From the IMG/VR virus record IMGVR_UViG_3300024344_000029, positions 1 through 46,715 of that record: 46,715 nt of DNA, one strand, 5' to 3'. The notes under the pieces were generated by a model, which made no database searches, was not told the DNA's origin, and saw nothing but the letters and a program-made list of their open reading frames with translations. This DNA is from a virus. Shown one piece after another: positions 16,393 to 26,580 of the stretch (position 1 is its first letter; each line of letters begins with the position of its first letter). A program made the position numbers and the translations under genes.

Positions 16393-18291
16393 GTGGCTGA
16401 TCCGACTCTCAACGATCTGATCTCACAGTACCGTGCCGAGGAGACTCGTCGTCGGATGTACGGGCTGCAGTCCGGCATGCAGGCGGCGAAGACCGGCGTG
16501 GGCAAGGGTCCGTACCCGGAGGCTGGTCAGCTCTCGATGTCCGAGCGCGTGCAGGCGCAGGTCGAGCTGGCCAAGGCGCTGAAGGATCTGGAGAAGGTCT
16601 CCGGCGATGTCGCCATCGAGGGCAGCACCGCGAAGCGTGAGTACAACCGCCTCTTCGGGCAGATGCTCTCGGCGAGCGCCCGGGTGGAGGCGGCGGGCAC
16701 CGCGGCTCGCGGGACGGTGGAGTCTGCGGACATCCGGCGGCGAGCCGCGCTGGTTGAGTCCTGGAACAACGAGATCGTGCAGCCCGGTGGCAGCGGCTAC
16801 CTGCCCACCGGGGCTGACCTGGACCCCAAGCTCCGAGAGACCGCGGTCAGCCTGGGGCGACGCATCGACCCTGCGACGCAGCAGCCGCGCCCGGACGAGA
16901 TGTCGAGCTTCATGCAGGAGCTGAACGCGGAGCTGCGGCGCGTGGTCGCAAAGGACCCGGCGCAGGTGCGGGCGTTCATCAACGAGGTGGAGCAGTCCAC
17001 GGGTGCGAGCGTCATCGACATCCGGAACAAGGCGCTGCCGAATGATCAGCGCCTGTTCGATCAGCTCGAAGAGGCGGGTCGGAAGGAGTACCTCAAGCGC
17101 GAGAAGCGGCAGGATGAGGTCCGCGAGGACATCAAGCGCGAGAACGCCAGCCGTCCAATGTACCCGGGCGGCTCAGGCGCCACGCAAGATCTGATCGACC
17201 GCTTCCTGGCTGACGGAGAGATCGACCCCACGCTCGTGGGCGCTGCTCAGCAGGAAGTGCAGTCGGCGCTCCCGGGCTACGACCCCGCAGGCACGCGTGG
17301 GCAGCTGGAGAAGCTGCTCAAGCAGCTCGAAGAGCCGAACCCCGGTCCCGCCATCGAACGCTACAAGCAGGCGATCATGGAGGACCCACGCTTCGACCAG
17401 TACATGGAGATGCGTGGTCTCACTGACCGCGAGAGCGCGTTCAAGCTGATGCTGCGCGAGACCGCAGTGCAGCAGAAGCAGGCGGAGCGGCAGTCCAAGA
17501 AGCAGATTCGGGCAGGCAAGCGTGCGGGCAAGTACGCCGATGCGGAGTTCACCGATCTGCTCACCGCGGACGCTCCGGCGGAGCCGCGTGAGGCGAGCGC
17601 AGCGTCTGACCTCACCGAAGGCAGCGGGCGTGACACCGGAGCGGGCGTGGGTGACGAACCCGTCGAGACGACGTCGAGCGAGGGGACTGCCCCCAAGCCG
17701 ACCGAGCCGGACACCCCGGAGATCCCCAAGGCGCCACTCGAAGCGGGCGCGGAGGAGCCCGAGGCGGAGGTCGACGAAGAGGCGGAGGTCGACAAGGAGG
17801 CCGAGGAGGTCGACGACGTGCTCAGCCAGCGCGGGCGTGAGTACAAGACGATGCAGGGCGAGCGCCTGGGCCTCTCCGAGAAGGAGGAAGACCGCGCCAT
17901 CCGCAAGTCCGATAGGGCGATGCGCAAGGCCAAGCGTGCCGGTGCTCAGGGCGAGCGACAGGTCACGGCTGACGTGCGCCGCGAGGACGAGGTGGGCGAG
18001 ACTCCACGTTCGGAGCTGGCCGGGCTGGTGCCGTCAGATCCTGACGTTTCCGCAGGTGGCCCCGCTGAAACCCCACTGGACGTCTACGAGCGCTACCGCG
18101 ACGAGCAGCAGGGTGGTCGAGTCGAGGCTGAACAGTCGGAGATCTTCAGGACCGCACAGGAAGATGCCGAGCGGCGAGGCGAGGCTCGCGAGCTGACCGC
18201 TGAGGAAGCGCAGCGGGCCCAGCAGCAGGAGCTGCACAAGCTCCTGGAGGCGGAGCGCAAGCGCAGGGCTGAAGCTCAGCAGGGGGCCTGA
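16393..18291 (+). CDS. Middle internal virion (ejection) protein
   Basis: 632 aa, GTG start three bases after the previous stop. It is highly charged and helical. The central third is rich in Glu, Gln and Arg, then about residues 390-480 form an acidic, Pro-rich linker with repeated VDEEAE/VDKEAE phrases, and the end is again helical. Long helical proteins between tail and the largest virion gene are typical of ejected core proteins. No enzymatic motif is seen. The stop overlaps the next gene by TGATG. Confidence 0.6.
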   Translation: MADPTLNDLISQYRAEETRRRMYGLQSGMQAAKTGVGKGPYPEAGQLSMSERVQAQVELAKALKDLEKVSGDVAIEGSTAKREYNRLFGQMLSASARVEAAGTAARGTVESADIRRRAALVESWNNEIVQPGGSGYLPTGADLDPKLRETAVSLGRRIDPATQQPRPDEMSSFMQELNAELRRVVAKDPAQVRAFINEVEQSTGASVIDIRNKALPNDQRLFDQLEEAGRKEYLKREKRQDEVREDIKRENASRPMYPGGSGATQDLIDRFLADGEIDPTLVGAAQQEVQSALPGYDPAGTRGQLEKLLKQLEEPNPGPAIERYKQAIMEDPRFDQYMEMRGLTDRESAFKLMLRETAVQQKQAERQSKKQIRAGKRAGKYADAEFTDLLTADAPAEPREASAASDLTEGSGRDTGAGVGDEPVETTSSEGTAPKPTEPDTPEIPKAPLEAGAEEPEAEVDEEAEVDKEAEEVDDVLSQRGREYKTMQGERLGLSEKEEDRAIRKSDRAMRKAKRAGAQGERQVTADVRREDEVGETPRSELAGLVPSDPDVSAGGPAETPLDVYERYRDEQQGGRVEAEQSEIFRTAQEDAERRGEARELTAEEAQRAQQQELHKLLEAERKRRAEAQQGA

Positions 18292-21200
18292 TGCCCAGCT
18301 ACGACGAGTGGTTCGAGTCACAGCGGCCTGACGCGGAGAAGGAGGAGGAAGAGCCTGAGGTTCTGGCTCCCGCACCGCCGCAACCTGCAGTGTCGGAACC
18401 GCCGCAGGCGGAGCCCCCTGCGGGGCAGGCAGGGCCGTTGCGCATCGACACGCCGTTCTCGGAGCCCCCGGAGGAGGGGGAGCGGCACACGACTCCCGAG
18501 GAAGACGCCGCCTACGAGCGCTCCCAGCGGGGCGTGCGTCGGGCGGAAGCTCTTGCAGATCCGGAAGCTGCCGCAGCGCGGAAGGAGGCGTACGACCGCC
18601 AGGAAGACCTGGGCGTCGGCGCAGCGAAGCGCTCAGCTGCACGGATGTCCCGGCTCACTACGTCGCCGTACGATCCAGAACCCGTTGTCGACTACGCGGA
18701 CATCGAGTCCAAGGTGGCAACCAAGCTGATCACGCACCGCATCGATCGGTTCATGTCGGAGGAGAAGCGGCAGCCGACCCCGGAGGAGCGGGCGGAGCTG
18801 AACAACTGGGCGGAGCGGCAGGCCAAGGCCCTGGTGGAGGCGGAACAGTCCCGCGGGACTGGGCGCACGTTCATCCCCTCCACTGGACGGGTTGCACGAG
18901 AGCACGCCAAGAGCGTCTCGCGATCGATGAACGCTGGGTGGGATGCCTTCGAGGACGCCGCCGAGCAGGCGCAGGAGACTGCAGCCACGGGCACCACAGG
19001 CTTCGCCGGGCAGGAGCGGGCAGGAGCGCTCGGCGCCGCTGACCTGATCGGTCGCTACGCGCTCAACCTCCTGGCGGGCATGTACGCGACCGCGCAGATC
19101 ACGACGACGGCAGACCGCGTCGGATCGGACAAGGTTGAGATGGAGTCGGAGCACGCGCTCCAGTACTTCGGCCGCATGGGCACCTCGACCCCCATCGCAG
19201 CGGGCGTCAAGACGCGCAGCCTCCCTGGTAGCGACGAAGCCATCGACTGGATCTCCAAGGGCGGAGACATCACGGAGGCGTTCCCCGAGATGGGGGCGGC
19301 GACGCTCTTTCCCGAGCAGTACTGGACGGCGACCCCCGGGCAGCTCTCGTGGATGACGAGTACCCCGGAGGCGCGACAGGTGGGGGCGTTTGTCTCGGTG
19401 CCCATCATCCTCACGGAAGCCGATCCCATCAGCCTGGGCATGGGCAGCATCGGCATGGGGGCGAAGATCACCGGCAATCTCCTCGACAGTCGGCGCATTG
19501 CGAAGACGCAGCAGGCGCTCCGCAAGACGGCAGACAATGTCGCGATCACGGAGATGCGAGAGGGTGTGCGACGGATCGGTCTGGAGGCGGACAACGTTAC
19601 GCAGCGGGCACTGGTTGCGGAGGTGGGCTACCACCAGGGGCTGAACTCCGACGTCGCCGCCAAGGTCGATGCCCAGACGCGGAAGCTGCCCGAGCTTCAG
19701 AAGAAGGCTGCTGACGCACGAGCACGGGCGGAGAAGGCAACGGACGCTCGGGTCAAGGCGGAGGAGACCGCCCGAGCGGACAGCTACGAGTACGAGGCGC
19801 TCAACGTAGAGGCTGAGATCCTCGCCCGGCGCGAGGCTCGTGAGCGCATCCACGTCGAGCAGATGGAGCAGGTGGCTGCCGTCACCCCGCAGGCAGGCGT
19901 CCGTGCCGCCAAGGGTCTGGAGAAGGCGCAGGCTGACGTCCTGCAGGCGCAGGCTGACCTGACGAATCTGCTGGGGAAGAAGTCGGTCGATGAGTACGCG
20001 ACGCCCACGAAGGATGTCGACCACGCTCGGGGCAGCGCTGCAGATCTCATTCAGTCCAAGTACGACGCTGACGCCGCCGCGATGAAGGCGGAAGCGGCGG
20101 TGATCAAGGCGAAGAAGGCACGCGCATCTCGGATGGAGCGCCGCAAGGCGGAGATGAAGGAGATCACCACCGTCCACGCACGCAAGCGGACGGTGCAGCA
20201 GTCCCGGCGCCTGAACGCCCTGCGCAATCAGCAGGCGAAGGACAAGGCTGGCCTGATGGGGGGCCTGCCCAAGAAGGCCGCCGAGTACAAGGCGGCGCAC
20301 AAGAGGGCGTCTGACCTGGAGAAGCACCCGTTCTTCGGAGTGGTGCGTCAGCAGGAGAAGAAGCTCGCGTCGGCGCGGAAGCGGCACGCCAAGCTCCTCG
20401 GTGAGGCGCCCCCAGGCATCGCGCGGCAGCGCCTCAATGGCGTCAGCAAAGATCTGAACACCGTCATCCGCCAGCTCTCCAAGCTGGAGAAGGCTGGCGG
20501 GAAGCACGGCGCAAAGATCGAGAAGAAGGGCGCGACCGAGCGCCTCATGGCGCAGCGTGTGATCACCGCTGAGGACCGCGTGCGTGTCGCGGAGTACGGC
20601 AAGGACGCGTGGCGTGACGCCGCCCGCCGGACTGCGGACTCGCTCGATGCCGTGCGGGCGCGGATGAAGGCGCAGCGCGGAGATCTCTTCGACGACGCAG
20701 GCCGCTTCGAGGATGTGACGCGGAGCGCCGTCCTGCACGAGGGCCCGGACAACCGCCGCGTGATCGACAAGGGCGCACTGTGGAAGACGCTGGAGGAGCG
20801 CTTCGGCAAGGAGGCCCTGGAGCGGCACATCGCACAGGGCGGCCCTGCTGGGCGAGCCCTGGGCCGGGCGGTCGACTCCTCCGGGCAGCGTGTCCTCACG
20901 ACGCTCAGGGCCGACGAAGTGGCAGATCTGCAGGCGTCCATCGAACCACTGCAGCGGCTGTCAATGATGCAGCAGTTGCGCGAGGAGGGCTCCCTGCGGG
21001 GCATGACCCTCCTGGAGGCGTGGAACAAGGGCGGCATGACGATGGGCGAGTCGGTTCGCCGCACCCTCGGACGTGTCGACTTCATGCGCAAGGCGTTCGA
21101 TCCGAGGAACGAGCGGTTCGGTGACTACGCTGACGACGTGCTCAAGATCGGGACCGGTACCACGAACAACGTCGGCCGCCTCTCCGATGAGATCGCGCTC

Positions 21201-23672
21201 ATCGCCCGGGAGAACCCGGAGCACCCGTTCGATCTCATCCGGTACGTGGACACGCACGAGAAGTTCAAGGTCTCCGACGGCTACTCGCTGATGAACCAGT
21301 TCGACGAGACCCTGTGGGTCAAGGCGAAGCGCTACATCACGACGGCGGGCGAGGTGAACCCGGAGCAGGTCACGAACGAGCTGCTGGGACTGTCACGCGT
21401 TTGGATCAAGGGAGGCATCAGCGTCTCGGACGAGGCGTCCGCGTTCCTGGTAGGGCAGGCGCGGACGAACATCGCGAAGGCCAAGAGCTTCCAGGAGTTC
21501 CTCGATCTACAGCGCAAGGCGACTGGGTCGGGTCGGGGCGTGGGTTCCACAGCAGGTGTGCCCCTTGGCACGGAGACGCCCAAGGGGTTGATCGCAGGCA
21601 TCCGTGAGGGGAGTGGGACGGTCAAGGAGCGCGTCACGGGAGCCCGCACTGCGCTGGCTGCGAACAAGGCCCAGCTGCGCAGCGTCGACCACGCTGTACA
21701 GCTCGTGGGCAACGCCGCGATGCTCGATGAGGCGTCGTACATGATGTCCCGGGCAGCCGGTGGAGTGATCGACGAGAACACCGCAGCCTCGGTCAACGCC
21801 CTGCTCACGGGTGCGTACGACAAGATCCCAGGCTCCTACGACGACGCCCTGGAGGGGTTGCTCCGCCTCGGGCAGCCCTTCACGAGACGCAGCGTTCGCG
21901 TCCTCGACGAGGCCCAGTCGACCGCCAAGACCCTGGTGGCGCACTCCAAGCTGGCAACGGGGGAGACGGTCTTCATGCCGGCGCCGCTCGTCAACCGCTT
22001 CGACGAGCTGTCCTCCGGGCTCATTCGCGAGCTGGACGCCACGTATGCCAAGTCGCAGAATGCGTGGATCAAGGGCACAGGGCGGGTGTTCGCCGAGGGC
22101 ATCCGCTTGTGGCGTACCGACGTCGTCCTGGGTCTGGGCGTGCCCCAGCTCAAGTACTGGGCGAACAACGTGGTGGGCGACCTCTCGCAGATGTGGCTGA
22201 CGGAAGGCGTGGGCACCGCTGCGAGGCTGACCACGCAGAACCTGCTGACGAACGTCCCCTTCCTCGGGCGCTTCGCGCATGACCGCGCCCTGGAGATGGC
22301 GAAGTGGGCGAACGGGAAGCCGGTCCTCGGCGACGTCGTCAACGCTGTCTTCAACCCGAAGCTCTCCGACATCTGGCAGGGCAAGGCGGGGAGCTTCCGC
22401 ACGAAGACTGGGCAGGTGATCACCAACGATCAGATCCGGAAGTGGATGCCGGAGGACGGCATCCTCGACACCTTCGTCAAGGGAGAGCTGCACGACGCGT
22501 ACTGGCGTGCGGCGCAGACGGCGCCCTGGGCAAAGATGCCCGGTGCCCAGCATTGGATCAACGAGTGGGCAGCCTTCACGCAGCAGCGTCAGCGTGGGGC
22601 CTTCTACGTTGACATGCTCCGCCAGGGCTACACCCGCAAGGAGGCCACGCGGCGCACAATGGATGCGCTGTACGACTGGGAGAGCGGGCTCACGAACTGG
22701 GAGTTGAAGACCGTCGCGCGGGTCATCCCCTTCTACCGCTTCTGGGGCCTCGCCATGCGGCAGGGCATCCGGGCCTCCCTGGAGGGGCTGACCAAGCCTG
22801 GGGCCACGATGCTCAAGGGGATGGTCGGGCAGACGAAGACCGCCCGAGCGCGGCAGCAGATGCTGCTCCTGAACAACCTGCACGACTTCCAGGGAGAGGA
22901 TCCGAACGAAGTGCTGTCTGCTGATCAGCAGTACTACGAGCTGGCCAAGCACCTGCGTCCCGGCTACCTCGACAGCTTCCCACGCTTCATGGGCGACATG
23001 TCTGCCGCCGAGCGTGACTGGTCACGGCACGTGCGGAAGCGGGACCACACGCACGTCGCGTACACGCTGCCGAAGCCGACGGTGTGGGACATCACCGAGA
23101 TTCAGCTCGGCATGGTGCGGGGCATCGCGGGCATGCTCGCGTCCTCGCAGTCCGATACGCGGATGCTGGCCTCCGACTGGGAGGAGCGGTTCTGGGATCC
23201 GGTTCTCTCGATGCCGTACGGGCCCATCAGCGACGGCCTCAAGCAGATCGGCGAGAAGATGGGAGCGGACGTCGGCGTACACACGCGACGCAGCGTGAGC
23301 CGGTTGTCGGAGGCGCAGGCCGCGATGCTGCTCTCCAGCAAGTACACCGCCGGCTACGTCTCGACCCCTGACCCGGAGACGGGGGAGTACAGCACCGACA
23401 GCTGGCTGGTGTCCCTGCTCTCGCTCACGCCCGTTATCGGATCGCGCATCCCGTCGCTGGCCGACCAAGTCTACTTCAACAATCCGGAGTGGCAGAACGG
23501 CCCCGGGCGAGCCACGCTCCGCATGCTGCAGAACATGTCAGGAGTCATGGCCCCGCGCACCTACAGCCCACGCCAGCAGCTCGACTACCGGGACAAGGAC
23601 GTGAAGGCGCACTTGCGCGACTTGGCGCCCCCGGGTAGTGTTGACCCCGGCTGGGAAGCTCCCGAGCCCTGA
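18291..23672 (+). CDS. Giant internal virion protein, 1793 aa
   Basis: The largest gene of the window. An acidic Pro-rich start (about residues 1-70) is followed by Ala/Glu/Lys/Arg-rich helical and coiled-coil-like regions (about 430-800). The C-terminal half is more globular, with aromatic motifs: LKYWANNVVGDLSQMWLTEG near residue 1290 and NWELKTVARVIPFYRFWGLA near 1475. The last motif type, an aromatic PFY/F-W box after a helical stretch, recurs in very large phage virion proteins. It probably forms the core or ejected channel. I see no lysozyme, protease or polymerase motif, so enzymatic activity cannot be claimed. Confidence 0.65.
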   Translation: MPSYDEWFESQRPDAEKEEEEPEVLAPAPPQPAVSEPPQAEPPAGQAGPLRIDTPFSEPPEEGERHTTPEEDAAYERSQRGVRRAEALADPEAAAARKEAYDRQEDLGVGAAKRSAARMSRLTTSPYDPEPVVDYADIESKVATKLITHRIDRFMSEEKRQPTPEERAELNNWAERQAKALVEAEQSRGTGRTFIPSTGRVAREHAKSVSRSMNAGWDAFEDAAEQAQETAATGTTGFAGQERAGALGAADLIGRYALNLLAGMYATAQITTTADRVGSDKVEMESEHALQYFGRMGTSTPIAAGVKTRSLPGSDEAIDWISKGGDITEAFPEMGAATLFPEQYWTATPGQLSWMTSTPEARQVGAFVSVPIILTEADPISLGMGSIGMGAKITGNLLDSRRIAKTQQALRKTADNVAITEMREGVRRIGLEADNVTQRALVAEVGYHQGLNSDVAAKVDAQTRKLPELQKKAADARARAEKATDARVKAEETARADSYEYEALNVEAEILARREARERIHVEQMEQVAAVTPQAGVRAAKGLEKAQADVLQAQADLTNLLGKKSVDEYATPTKDVDHARGSAADLIQSKYDADAAAMKAEAAVIKAKKARASRMERRKAEMKEITTVHARKRTVQQSRRLNALRNQQAKDKAGLMGGLPKKAAEYKAAHKRASDLEKHPFFGVVRQQEKKLASARKRHAKLLGEAPPGIARQRLNGVSKDLNTVIRQLSKLEKAGGKHGAKIEKKGATERLMAQRVITAEDRVRVAEYGKDAWRDAARRTADSLDAVRARMKAQRGDLFDDAGRFEDVTRSAVLHEGPDNRRVIDKGALWKTLEERFGKEALERHIAQGGPAGRALGRAVDSSGQRVLTTLRADEVADLQASIEPLQRLSMMQQLREEGSLRGMTLLEAWNKGGMTMGESVRRTLGRVDFMRKAFDPRNERFGDYADDVLKIGTGTTNNVGRLSDEIALIARENPEHPFDLIRYVDTHEKFKVSDGYSLMNQFDETLWVKAKRYITTAGEVNPEQVTNELLGLSRVWIKGGISVSDEASAFLVGQARTNIAKAKSFQEFLDLQRKATGSGRGVGSTAGVPLGTETPKGLIAGIREGSGTVKERVTGARTALAANKAQLRSVDHAVQLVGNAAMLDEASYMMSRAAGGVIDENTAASVNALLTGAYDKIPGSYDDALEGLLRLGQPFTRRSVRVLDEAQSTAKTLVAHSKLATGETVFMPAPLVNRFDELSSGLIRELDATYAKSQNAWIKGTGRVFAEGIRLWRTDVVLGLGVPQLKYWANNVVGDLSQMWLTEGVGTAARLTTQNLLTNVPFLGRFAHDRALEMAKWANGKPVLGDVVNAVFNPKLSDIWQGKAGSFRTKTGQVITNDQIRKWMPEDGILDTFVKGELHDAYWRAAQTAPWAKMPGAQHWINEWAAFTQQRQRGAFYVDMLRQGYTRKEATRRTMDALYDWESGLTNWELKTVARVIPFYRFWGLAMRQGIRASLEGLTKPGATMLKGMVGQTKTARARQQMLLLNNLHDFQGEDPNEVLSADQQYYELAKHLRPGYLDSFPRFMGDMSAAERDWSRHVRKRDHTHVAYTLPKPTVWDITEIQLGMVRGIAGMLASSQSDTRMLASDWEERFWDPVLSMPYGPISDGLKQIGEKMGADVGVHTRRSVSRLSEAQAAMLLSSKYTAGYVSTPDPETGEYSTDSWLVSLLSLTPVIGSRIPSLADQVYFNNPEWQNGPGRATLRMLQNMSGVMAPRTYSPRQQLDYRDKDVKAHLRDLAPPGSVDPGWEAPEP

Positions 23673-23716
23673 GCCTCGAAGAGAGATCTCAGCGATCCTG
23701 AAGACGGAGAGACGAC

Positions 23717-24634
23717 ATGGTCACCAAGCCCAAGTGGGTCAAGCCCTCGAAGACGATCCCCTACCCAGCGGCGATCTTCTTCCGCAACGAGAGCGGCAGC
23801 AACATCGCGGCCGACGCCCTCATCTACCAGACGGGCCTCCTGGGCACCTCGCAGATGACGATGGACGTGGCTGATGCTGACGCCGTCATCTCCACGCAGG
23901 GCAAGCTGTGGATCAACCGGCACCGCGTGCCGGACGACAGCAACTCCGGCGTCGCGGTTCCGTGGACGGTGCTCACGGGCGTCAACACCGCCAGCTCCGC
24001 TGCCGGCAACCCGGTCTTCCTGTCCAACACTGCGGGTGGCTGGTCGCTCTCCGCCGGCACCATCCGCCGGCAGATCGGTCGGGTGATCACGGCGAACGCA
24101 ACCACGGGCTCCGTCCTGCTCTACCCGGACGCCTACTCCGCGGCGCAGACGCTGAAGATGGCGACCGTTGCCGACTCCGCTGCGGTCACTGCGACTGCGA
24201 CCGAGACCGCCTTCGACCAGACGCGGAGCATCCCCGCCAACTTCCTGGGCGTGGGCAGCATCGTCAAGGTCAAGTGGACGGTGCGCGTCACGGCGGACAA
24301 CACCACGGACACGCTCATCCTGCGCTGCCGCATCGGGGCGGCTGACATCACGATCAGCTCCGCCATCGACGTGGCCGCGGGAGACACAATCTCGGGCACC
24401 GCCTGGGTGACCACGCGAGCTGTGCCGGGCGCTGCGGTCGACACCGTGGGTGGAGGCATCACCGTCTTCTCCACGGGCGCCGCGGGCGCTATCTCGACGG
24501 CCTCGACGCTGCCGAACGTCACCACCCTCGCCACCAACACCGCCCTCGTGGTCGACGTCACGGCGGAGTGGAGCAGCGCCAACGCGGGTAACTCCTGCTA
24601 CCTGGAATCGCTCATCGTCGAAGCCGCCGCGTAG
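23717..24634 (+). CDS. Beta-rich virion protein
   Basis: 305 aa with GGAGAG upstream of ATG. The first half contains blocks of short strands (AIFFRNESGSNIAADALIYQ, NPVFLSNTAGGWSL) ending in RQIGRVITANATTGSVLL, similar in style to capsid decoration or fibre-base proteins. The second half, Thr/Ala/Val-rich, resembles a beta-sandwich with few charged residues. Probable surface-exposed virion component, such as a head fibre or tail decoration. No family identified with certainty. Confidence 0.55.
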   Translation: MVTKPKWVKPSKTIPYPAAIFFRNESGSNIAADALIYQTGLLGTSQMTMDVADADAVISTQGKLWINRHRVPDDSNSGVAVPWTVLTGVNTASSAAGNPVFLSNTAGGWSLSAGTIRRQIGRVITANATTGSVLLYPDAYSAAQTLKMATVADSAAVTATATETAFDQTRSIPANFLGVGSIVKVKWTVRVTADNTTDTLILRCRIGAADITISSAIDVAAGDTISGTAWVTTRAVPGAAVDTVGGGITVFSTGAAGAISTASTLPNVTTLATNTALVVDVTAEWSSANAGNSCYLESLIVEAAA

Positions 24635-24643
24635 GGGGTCGAC

Positions 24644-25027
24644 ATGGCCAACAGCCGAAAGCGCGTCGGAGTACGCGGATCTGTCACCAGCGAGGCCAAC
24701 GTCGGCACCGTTGTGGTCGAGCTGGAGATGGAAAACCTTCCCCGCAAGGGGTGGATTCGTCGCGTCCGCGCGGACGTCACCGCAGGTACCAACATCCTGA
24801 ACGTCTCGGCATCGATCCGGGAGTCGGCTGGTGGTACCGGACTGGCGGAGATTCTCGCCTACGCCCTGGCTGCGGAGCCCGTCGACTCCGAAGAGGACAT
24901 CTACTACGAGGCGACCGTCTCAGACATCACCCTGGGCACCGGGTCGCTCTTCATCGGAGTCGCCGTCGATGATGCCACGCTCGACCACGTCGTCGCAGTG
25001 CAGCTCGACATCGAGCCGGCGATCTGA
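24644..25027 (+). CDS. Small virion-associated protein
   Basis: 127 aa, starting nine bases after the previous stop with a run of G upstream. After a basic start (ANSRKRVGVRG) it is beta-rich, with an acidic middle (EPVDSEEDIYYEATVSD) and ending in hydrophobic strands (LDHVVAVQLDIEP). Composition matches its neighbours and suggests a decoration or fibre subunit. No homologous family recognised. Confidence 0.5.
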   Translation: MANSRKRVGVRGSVTSEANVGTVVVELEMENLPRKGWIRRVRADVTAGTNILNVSASIRESAGGTGLAEILAYALAAEPVDSEEDIYYEATVSDITLGTGSLFIGVAVDDATLDHVVAVQLDIEPAI

Positions 25028-25030
25028 GCC

Positions 25031-25924
25031 GTGGGAAGCGTCGGCGTCAGCAGCGCGAGGACGGTGCCCCCTGCGCCCGCAGGGAGTGGATCTGACCTGA
25101 ACCTGACCACGGGTGACTCCGAGCAGTCGGGCCTCGCACTCGTCACGAGTACTGCTGCGGACGGGCTGGGGACCTTCACCTGGACCCTGACCGATCCCCT
25201 GGGGGTCAACAGGGACGCCCTGCTCTCCGCCACGGACACCGCCTCCGTCACTTGGACGCCCGACCTGTGGGGCGTGTGGAAGGCGAAGTGCACTGACGGC
25301 ACGGTCACACTGACGCACGTCGTGGAGACGGGCGTCCTCGATGTAGACCTGTCGACACTGACGCTGTCGAATGACGGCGGTGGACTCATCGCCAGCGAGA
25401 CCGCGACTGATCTGAACTTCGCGGCCGTGACCGGAAGCAACGCAGGCGAGGACTGGCCCTATTGGGAGATCGAAGATCTCGTCCCGAACACGTACTACGA
25501 AGTGACAGTTCGAGACACCGCACCTGCGACGGATCGTCGAGGCATCGGCATCGGCTGGCGGGACGACAACATCATGGCATGCGTCGGGTTCTTCAACTCG
25601 GCGAGCGCTCGCGAGTGCTTCTCCGCCTCGGGATCCAACAGCGGGCCGACTGAAGATCTCATCGAGTTCTCGAACGCGAGCATGACGACGGTGCGCTCGG
25701 GATTCTACGTCACAGCTGACAGCAAGCTGCAGCTGCAGATGAACGTCGTAGGCACCAACGACGACAACGAAGGGCTGGCCAGTCAGGCCCGAGGCACTGC
25801 TGCCACGCTGACTGCGCTGAGCAACGGCAAGTTGACTGCGTTCACCCGCCGCGGGACGAACAACGGCACATGCACCATGGGCTACTCGATCAAGGTGCGG
25901 AAGCGCTCCGGGCACACCCCGTAG
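25031..25924 (+). CDS. Virion protein with Ig/PKD-like domain
   Basis: 297 aa from GTG 25031, without a clear ribosome binding site. About residues 25-105 look like an immunoglobulin- or PKD-type domain (GTFTWTLTDPLG, ASVTWTPDLWGVWKAKCTDG). The remainder is a Ser/Thr/Asn-rich beta domain with IGIGWRDDNIMACVGFFNS, somewhat like carbohydrate-binding jelly rolls. Such proteins on phage surfaces often bind sugars or mucus. The terminator-like hairpin after the stop suggests it ends a transcript. Confidence 0.5.
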   Translation: MGSVGVSSARTVPPAPAGSGSDLNLTTGDSEQSGLALVTSTAADGLGTFTWTLTDPLGVNRDALLSATDTASVTWTPDLWGVWKAKCTDGTVTLTHVVETGVLDVDLSTLTLSNDGGGLIASETATDLNFAAVTGSNAGEDWPYWEIEDLVPNTYYEVTVRDTAPATDRRGIGIGWRDDNIMACVGFFNSASARECFSASGSNSGPTEDLIEFSNASMTTVRSGFYVTADSKLQLQMNVVGTNDDNEGLASQARGTAATLTALSNGKLTAFTRRGTNNGTCTMGYSIKVRKRSGHTP

Positions 25925-25939
25925 GGGTTACCCCCCTAC
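25921..25939 (+). terminator. Hairpin after the beta-rich virion genes
   Basis: GTAGGGG (25921-25927), loop TTACC and CCCCTAC form a perfect 7-bp stem overlapping the stop codon. No U tract follows. It could be a weak terminator or an RNA-stabilising hairpin separating virion and lysis genes. Confidence 0.4.
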
Positions 25940-25975
25940 CCATCTGCCGAGGCAGGCAGTACAACTGGAGGCAAG

Positions 25976-26344
25976 ATGCCGAACGAGACCCCAGACCAGG
26001 AGCCCTCGGGCATCCAGCCCGCGCCGGCACTCGCTGTCGAGGCGACGCCCGCAGGCTTCTTCTCCGCACTGCTCAATAGCCCGAAGCTCACGGCCAGCGC
26101 GGTGAGCCTCGCGGTCGCGATGAGCGTGGGCCCGTGGGGCGTACACACGTTCCTCGGCGAGTACATCAGCCAGTACCTGGACATCCAGGAGCAGCGACTG
26201 GTGACGTCAGATCTGACCGCGCGTGTGGCCGCAGTCGAGGCAGGGCTGTCGAACCACAATGAGCTGTCCGCCGAACGCCACCGCGGCATGGTGGACAAGA
26301 TCGAACTCATCCTCAAGTACACCTCACCCGGGAGCACACCGTGA
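25976..26344 (+). CDS. Holin-like membrane protein
   Basis: 122 aa, GGAGG eight bases upstream of ATG. A Pro/Glu-rich start precedes one hydrophobic segment (about residues 39-60, TASAVSLAVAMSVGPWGVHT), then a charged helical tail (ISQYLDIQEQR, VAAVEAGLSNHNEL). One membrane span with a hydrophilic coiled-coil-like C-terminus resembles single-span holins or haemolysin-type XhlA proteins, which let the lysin reach the wall. The following two genes fit a lysis cassette. The residues themselves do not prove holin activity. Confidence 0.5.
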   Translation: MPNETPDQEPSGIQPAPALAVEATPAGFFSALLNSPKLTASAVSLAVAMSVGPWGVHTFLGEYISQYLDIQEQRLVTSDLTARVAAVEAGLSNHNELSAERHRGMVDKIELILKYTSPGSTP

Positions 26345-26580
26345 CCTGCCTCACGATCTTCGCCCTTCTTGCCCACGCGGCTCCGCCCGCATCCCCACCT
26401 GATGTCAGCGTCGAGGCTGCAGCGGAGGTTGACGCCAAGCTCGCCGAGCTACTCTCTCAGCTGCAGGCCGAGGCGCCCGCGCCTGAGGGCGTCGAAGAGA
26501 CGCCGCCTGTGGCGGAGGCGCCGGGCGACAGCGCCGACTCGGGCGTGGACGAGGGCCCGCTCTTGGTGCCGGTGAAGTGA
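26341..26580 (+). CDS. Small secreted protein in the lysis cassette
   Basis: 79 aa, GTG start overlapping the preceding stop (GTGA). A short hydrophobic N-terminus MTCLTIFALLAHAAPPA could act as a signal peptide cut after the AHA. The rest is acidic and Pro/Glu/Ala-rich with a helical LAELLSQLQAEA. Pro-rich small exported proteins beside holin and lysin are often spanin components in Gram-negative phages, but there is no lipobox Cys here, so the spanin idea is tentative. The stop overlaps the lysin start. Confidence 0.4.
   Translation: MTCLTIFALLAHAAPPASPPDVSVEAAAEVDAKLAELLSQLQAEAPAPEGVEETPPVAEAPGDSADSGVDEGPLLVPVK

Noticed and set aside
18633-20828. Minus-strand open frame of 731 codons inside the giant virion gene
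   Set aside because: The plus-strand frame is the coding one; the reverse is an effect of GC-rich third positions.
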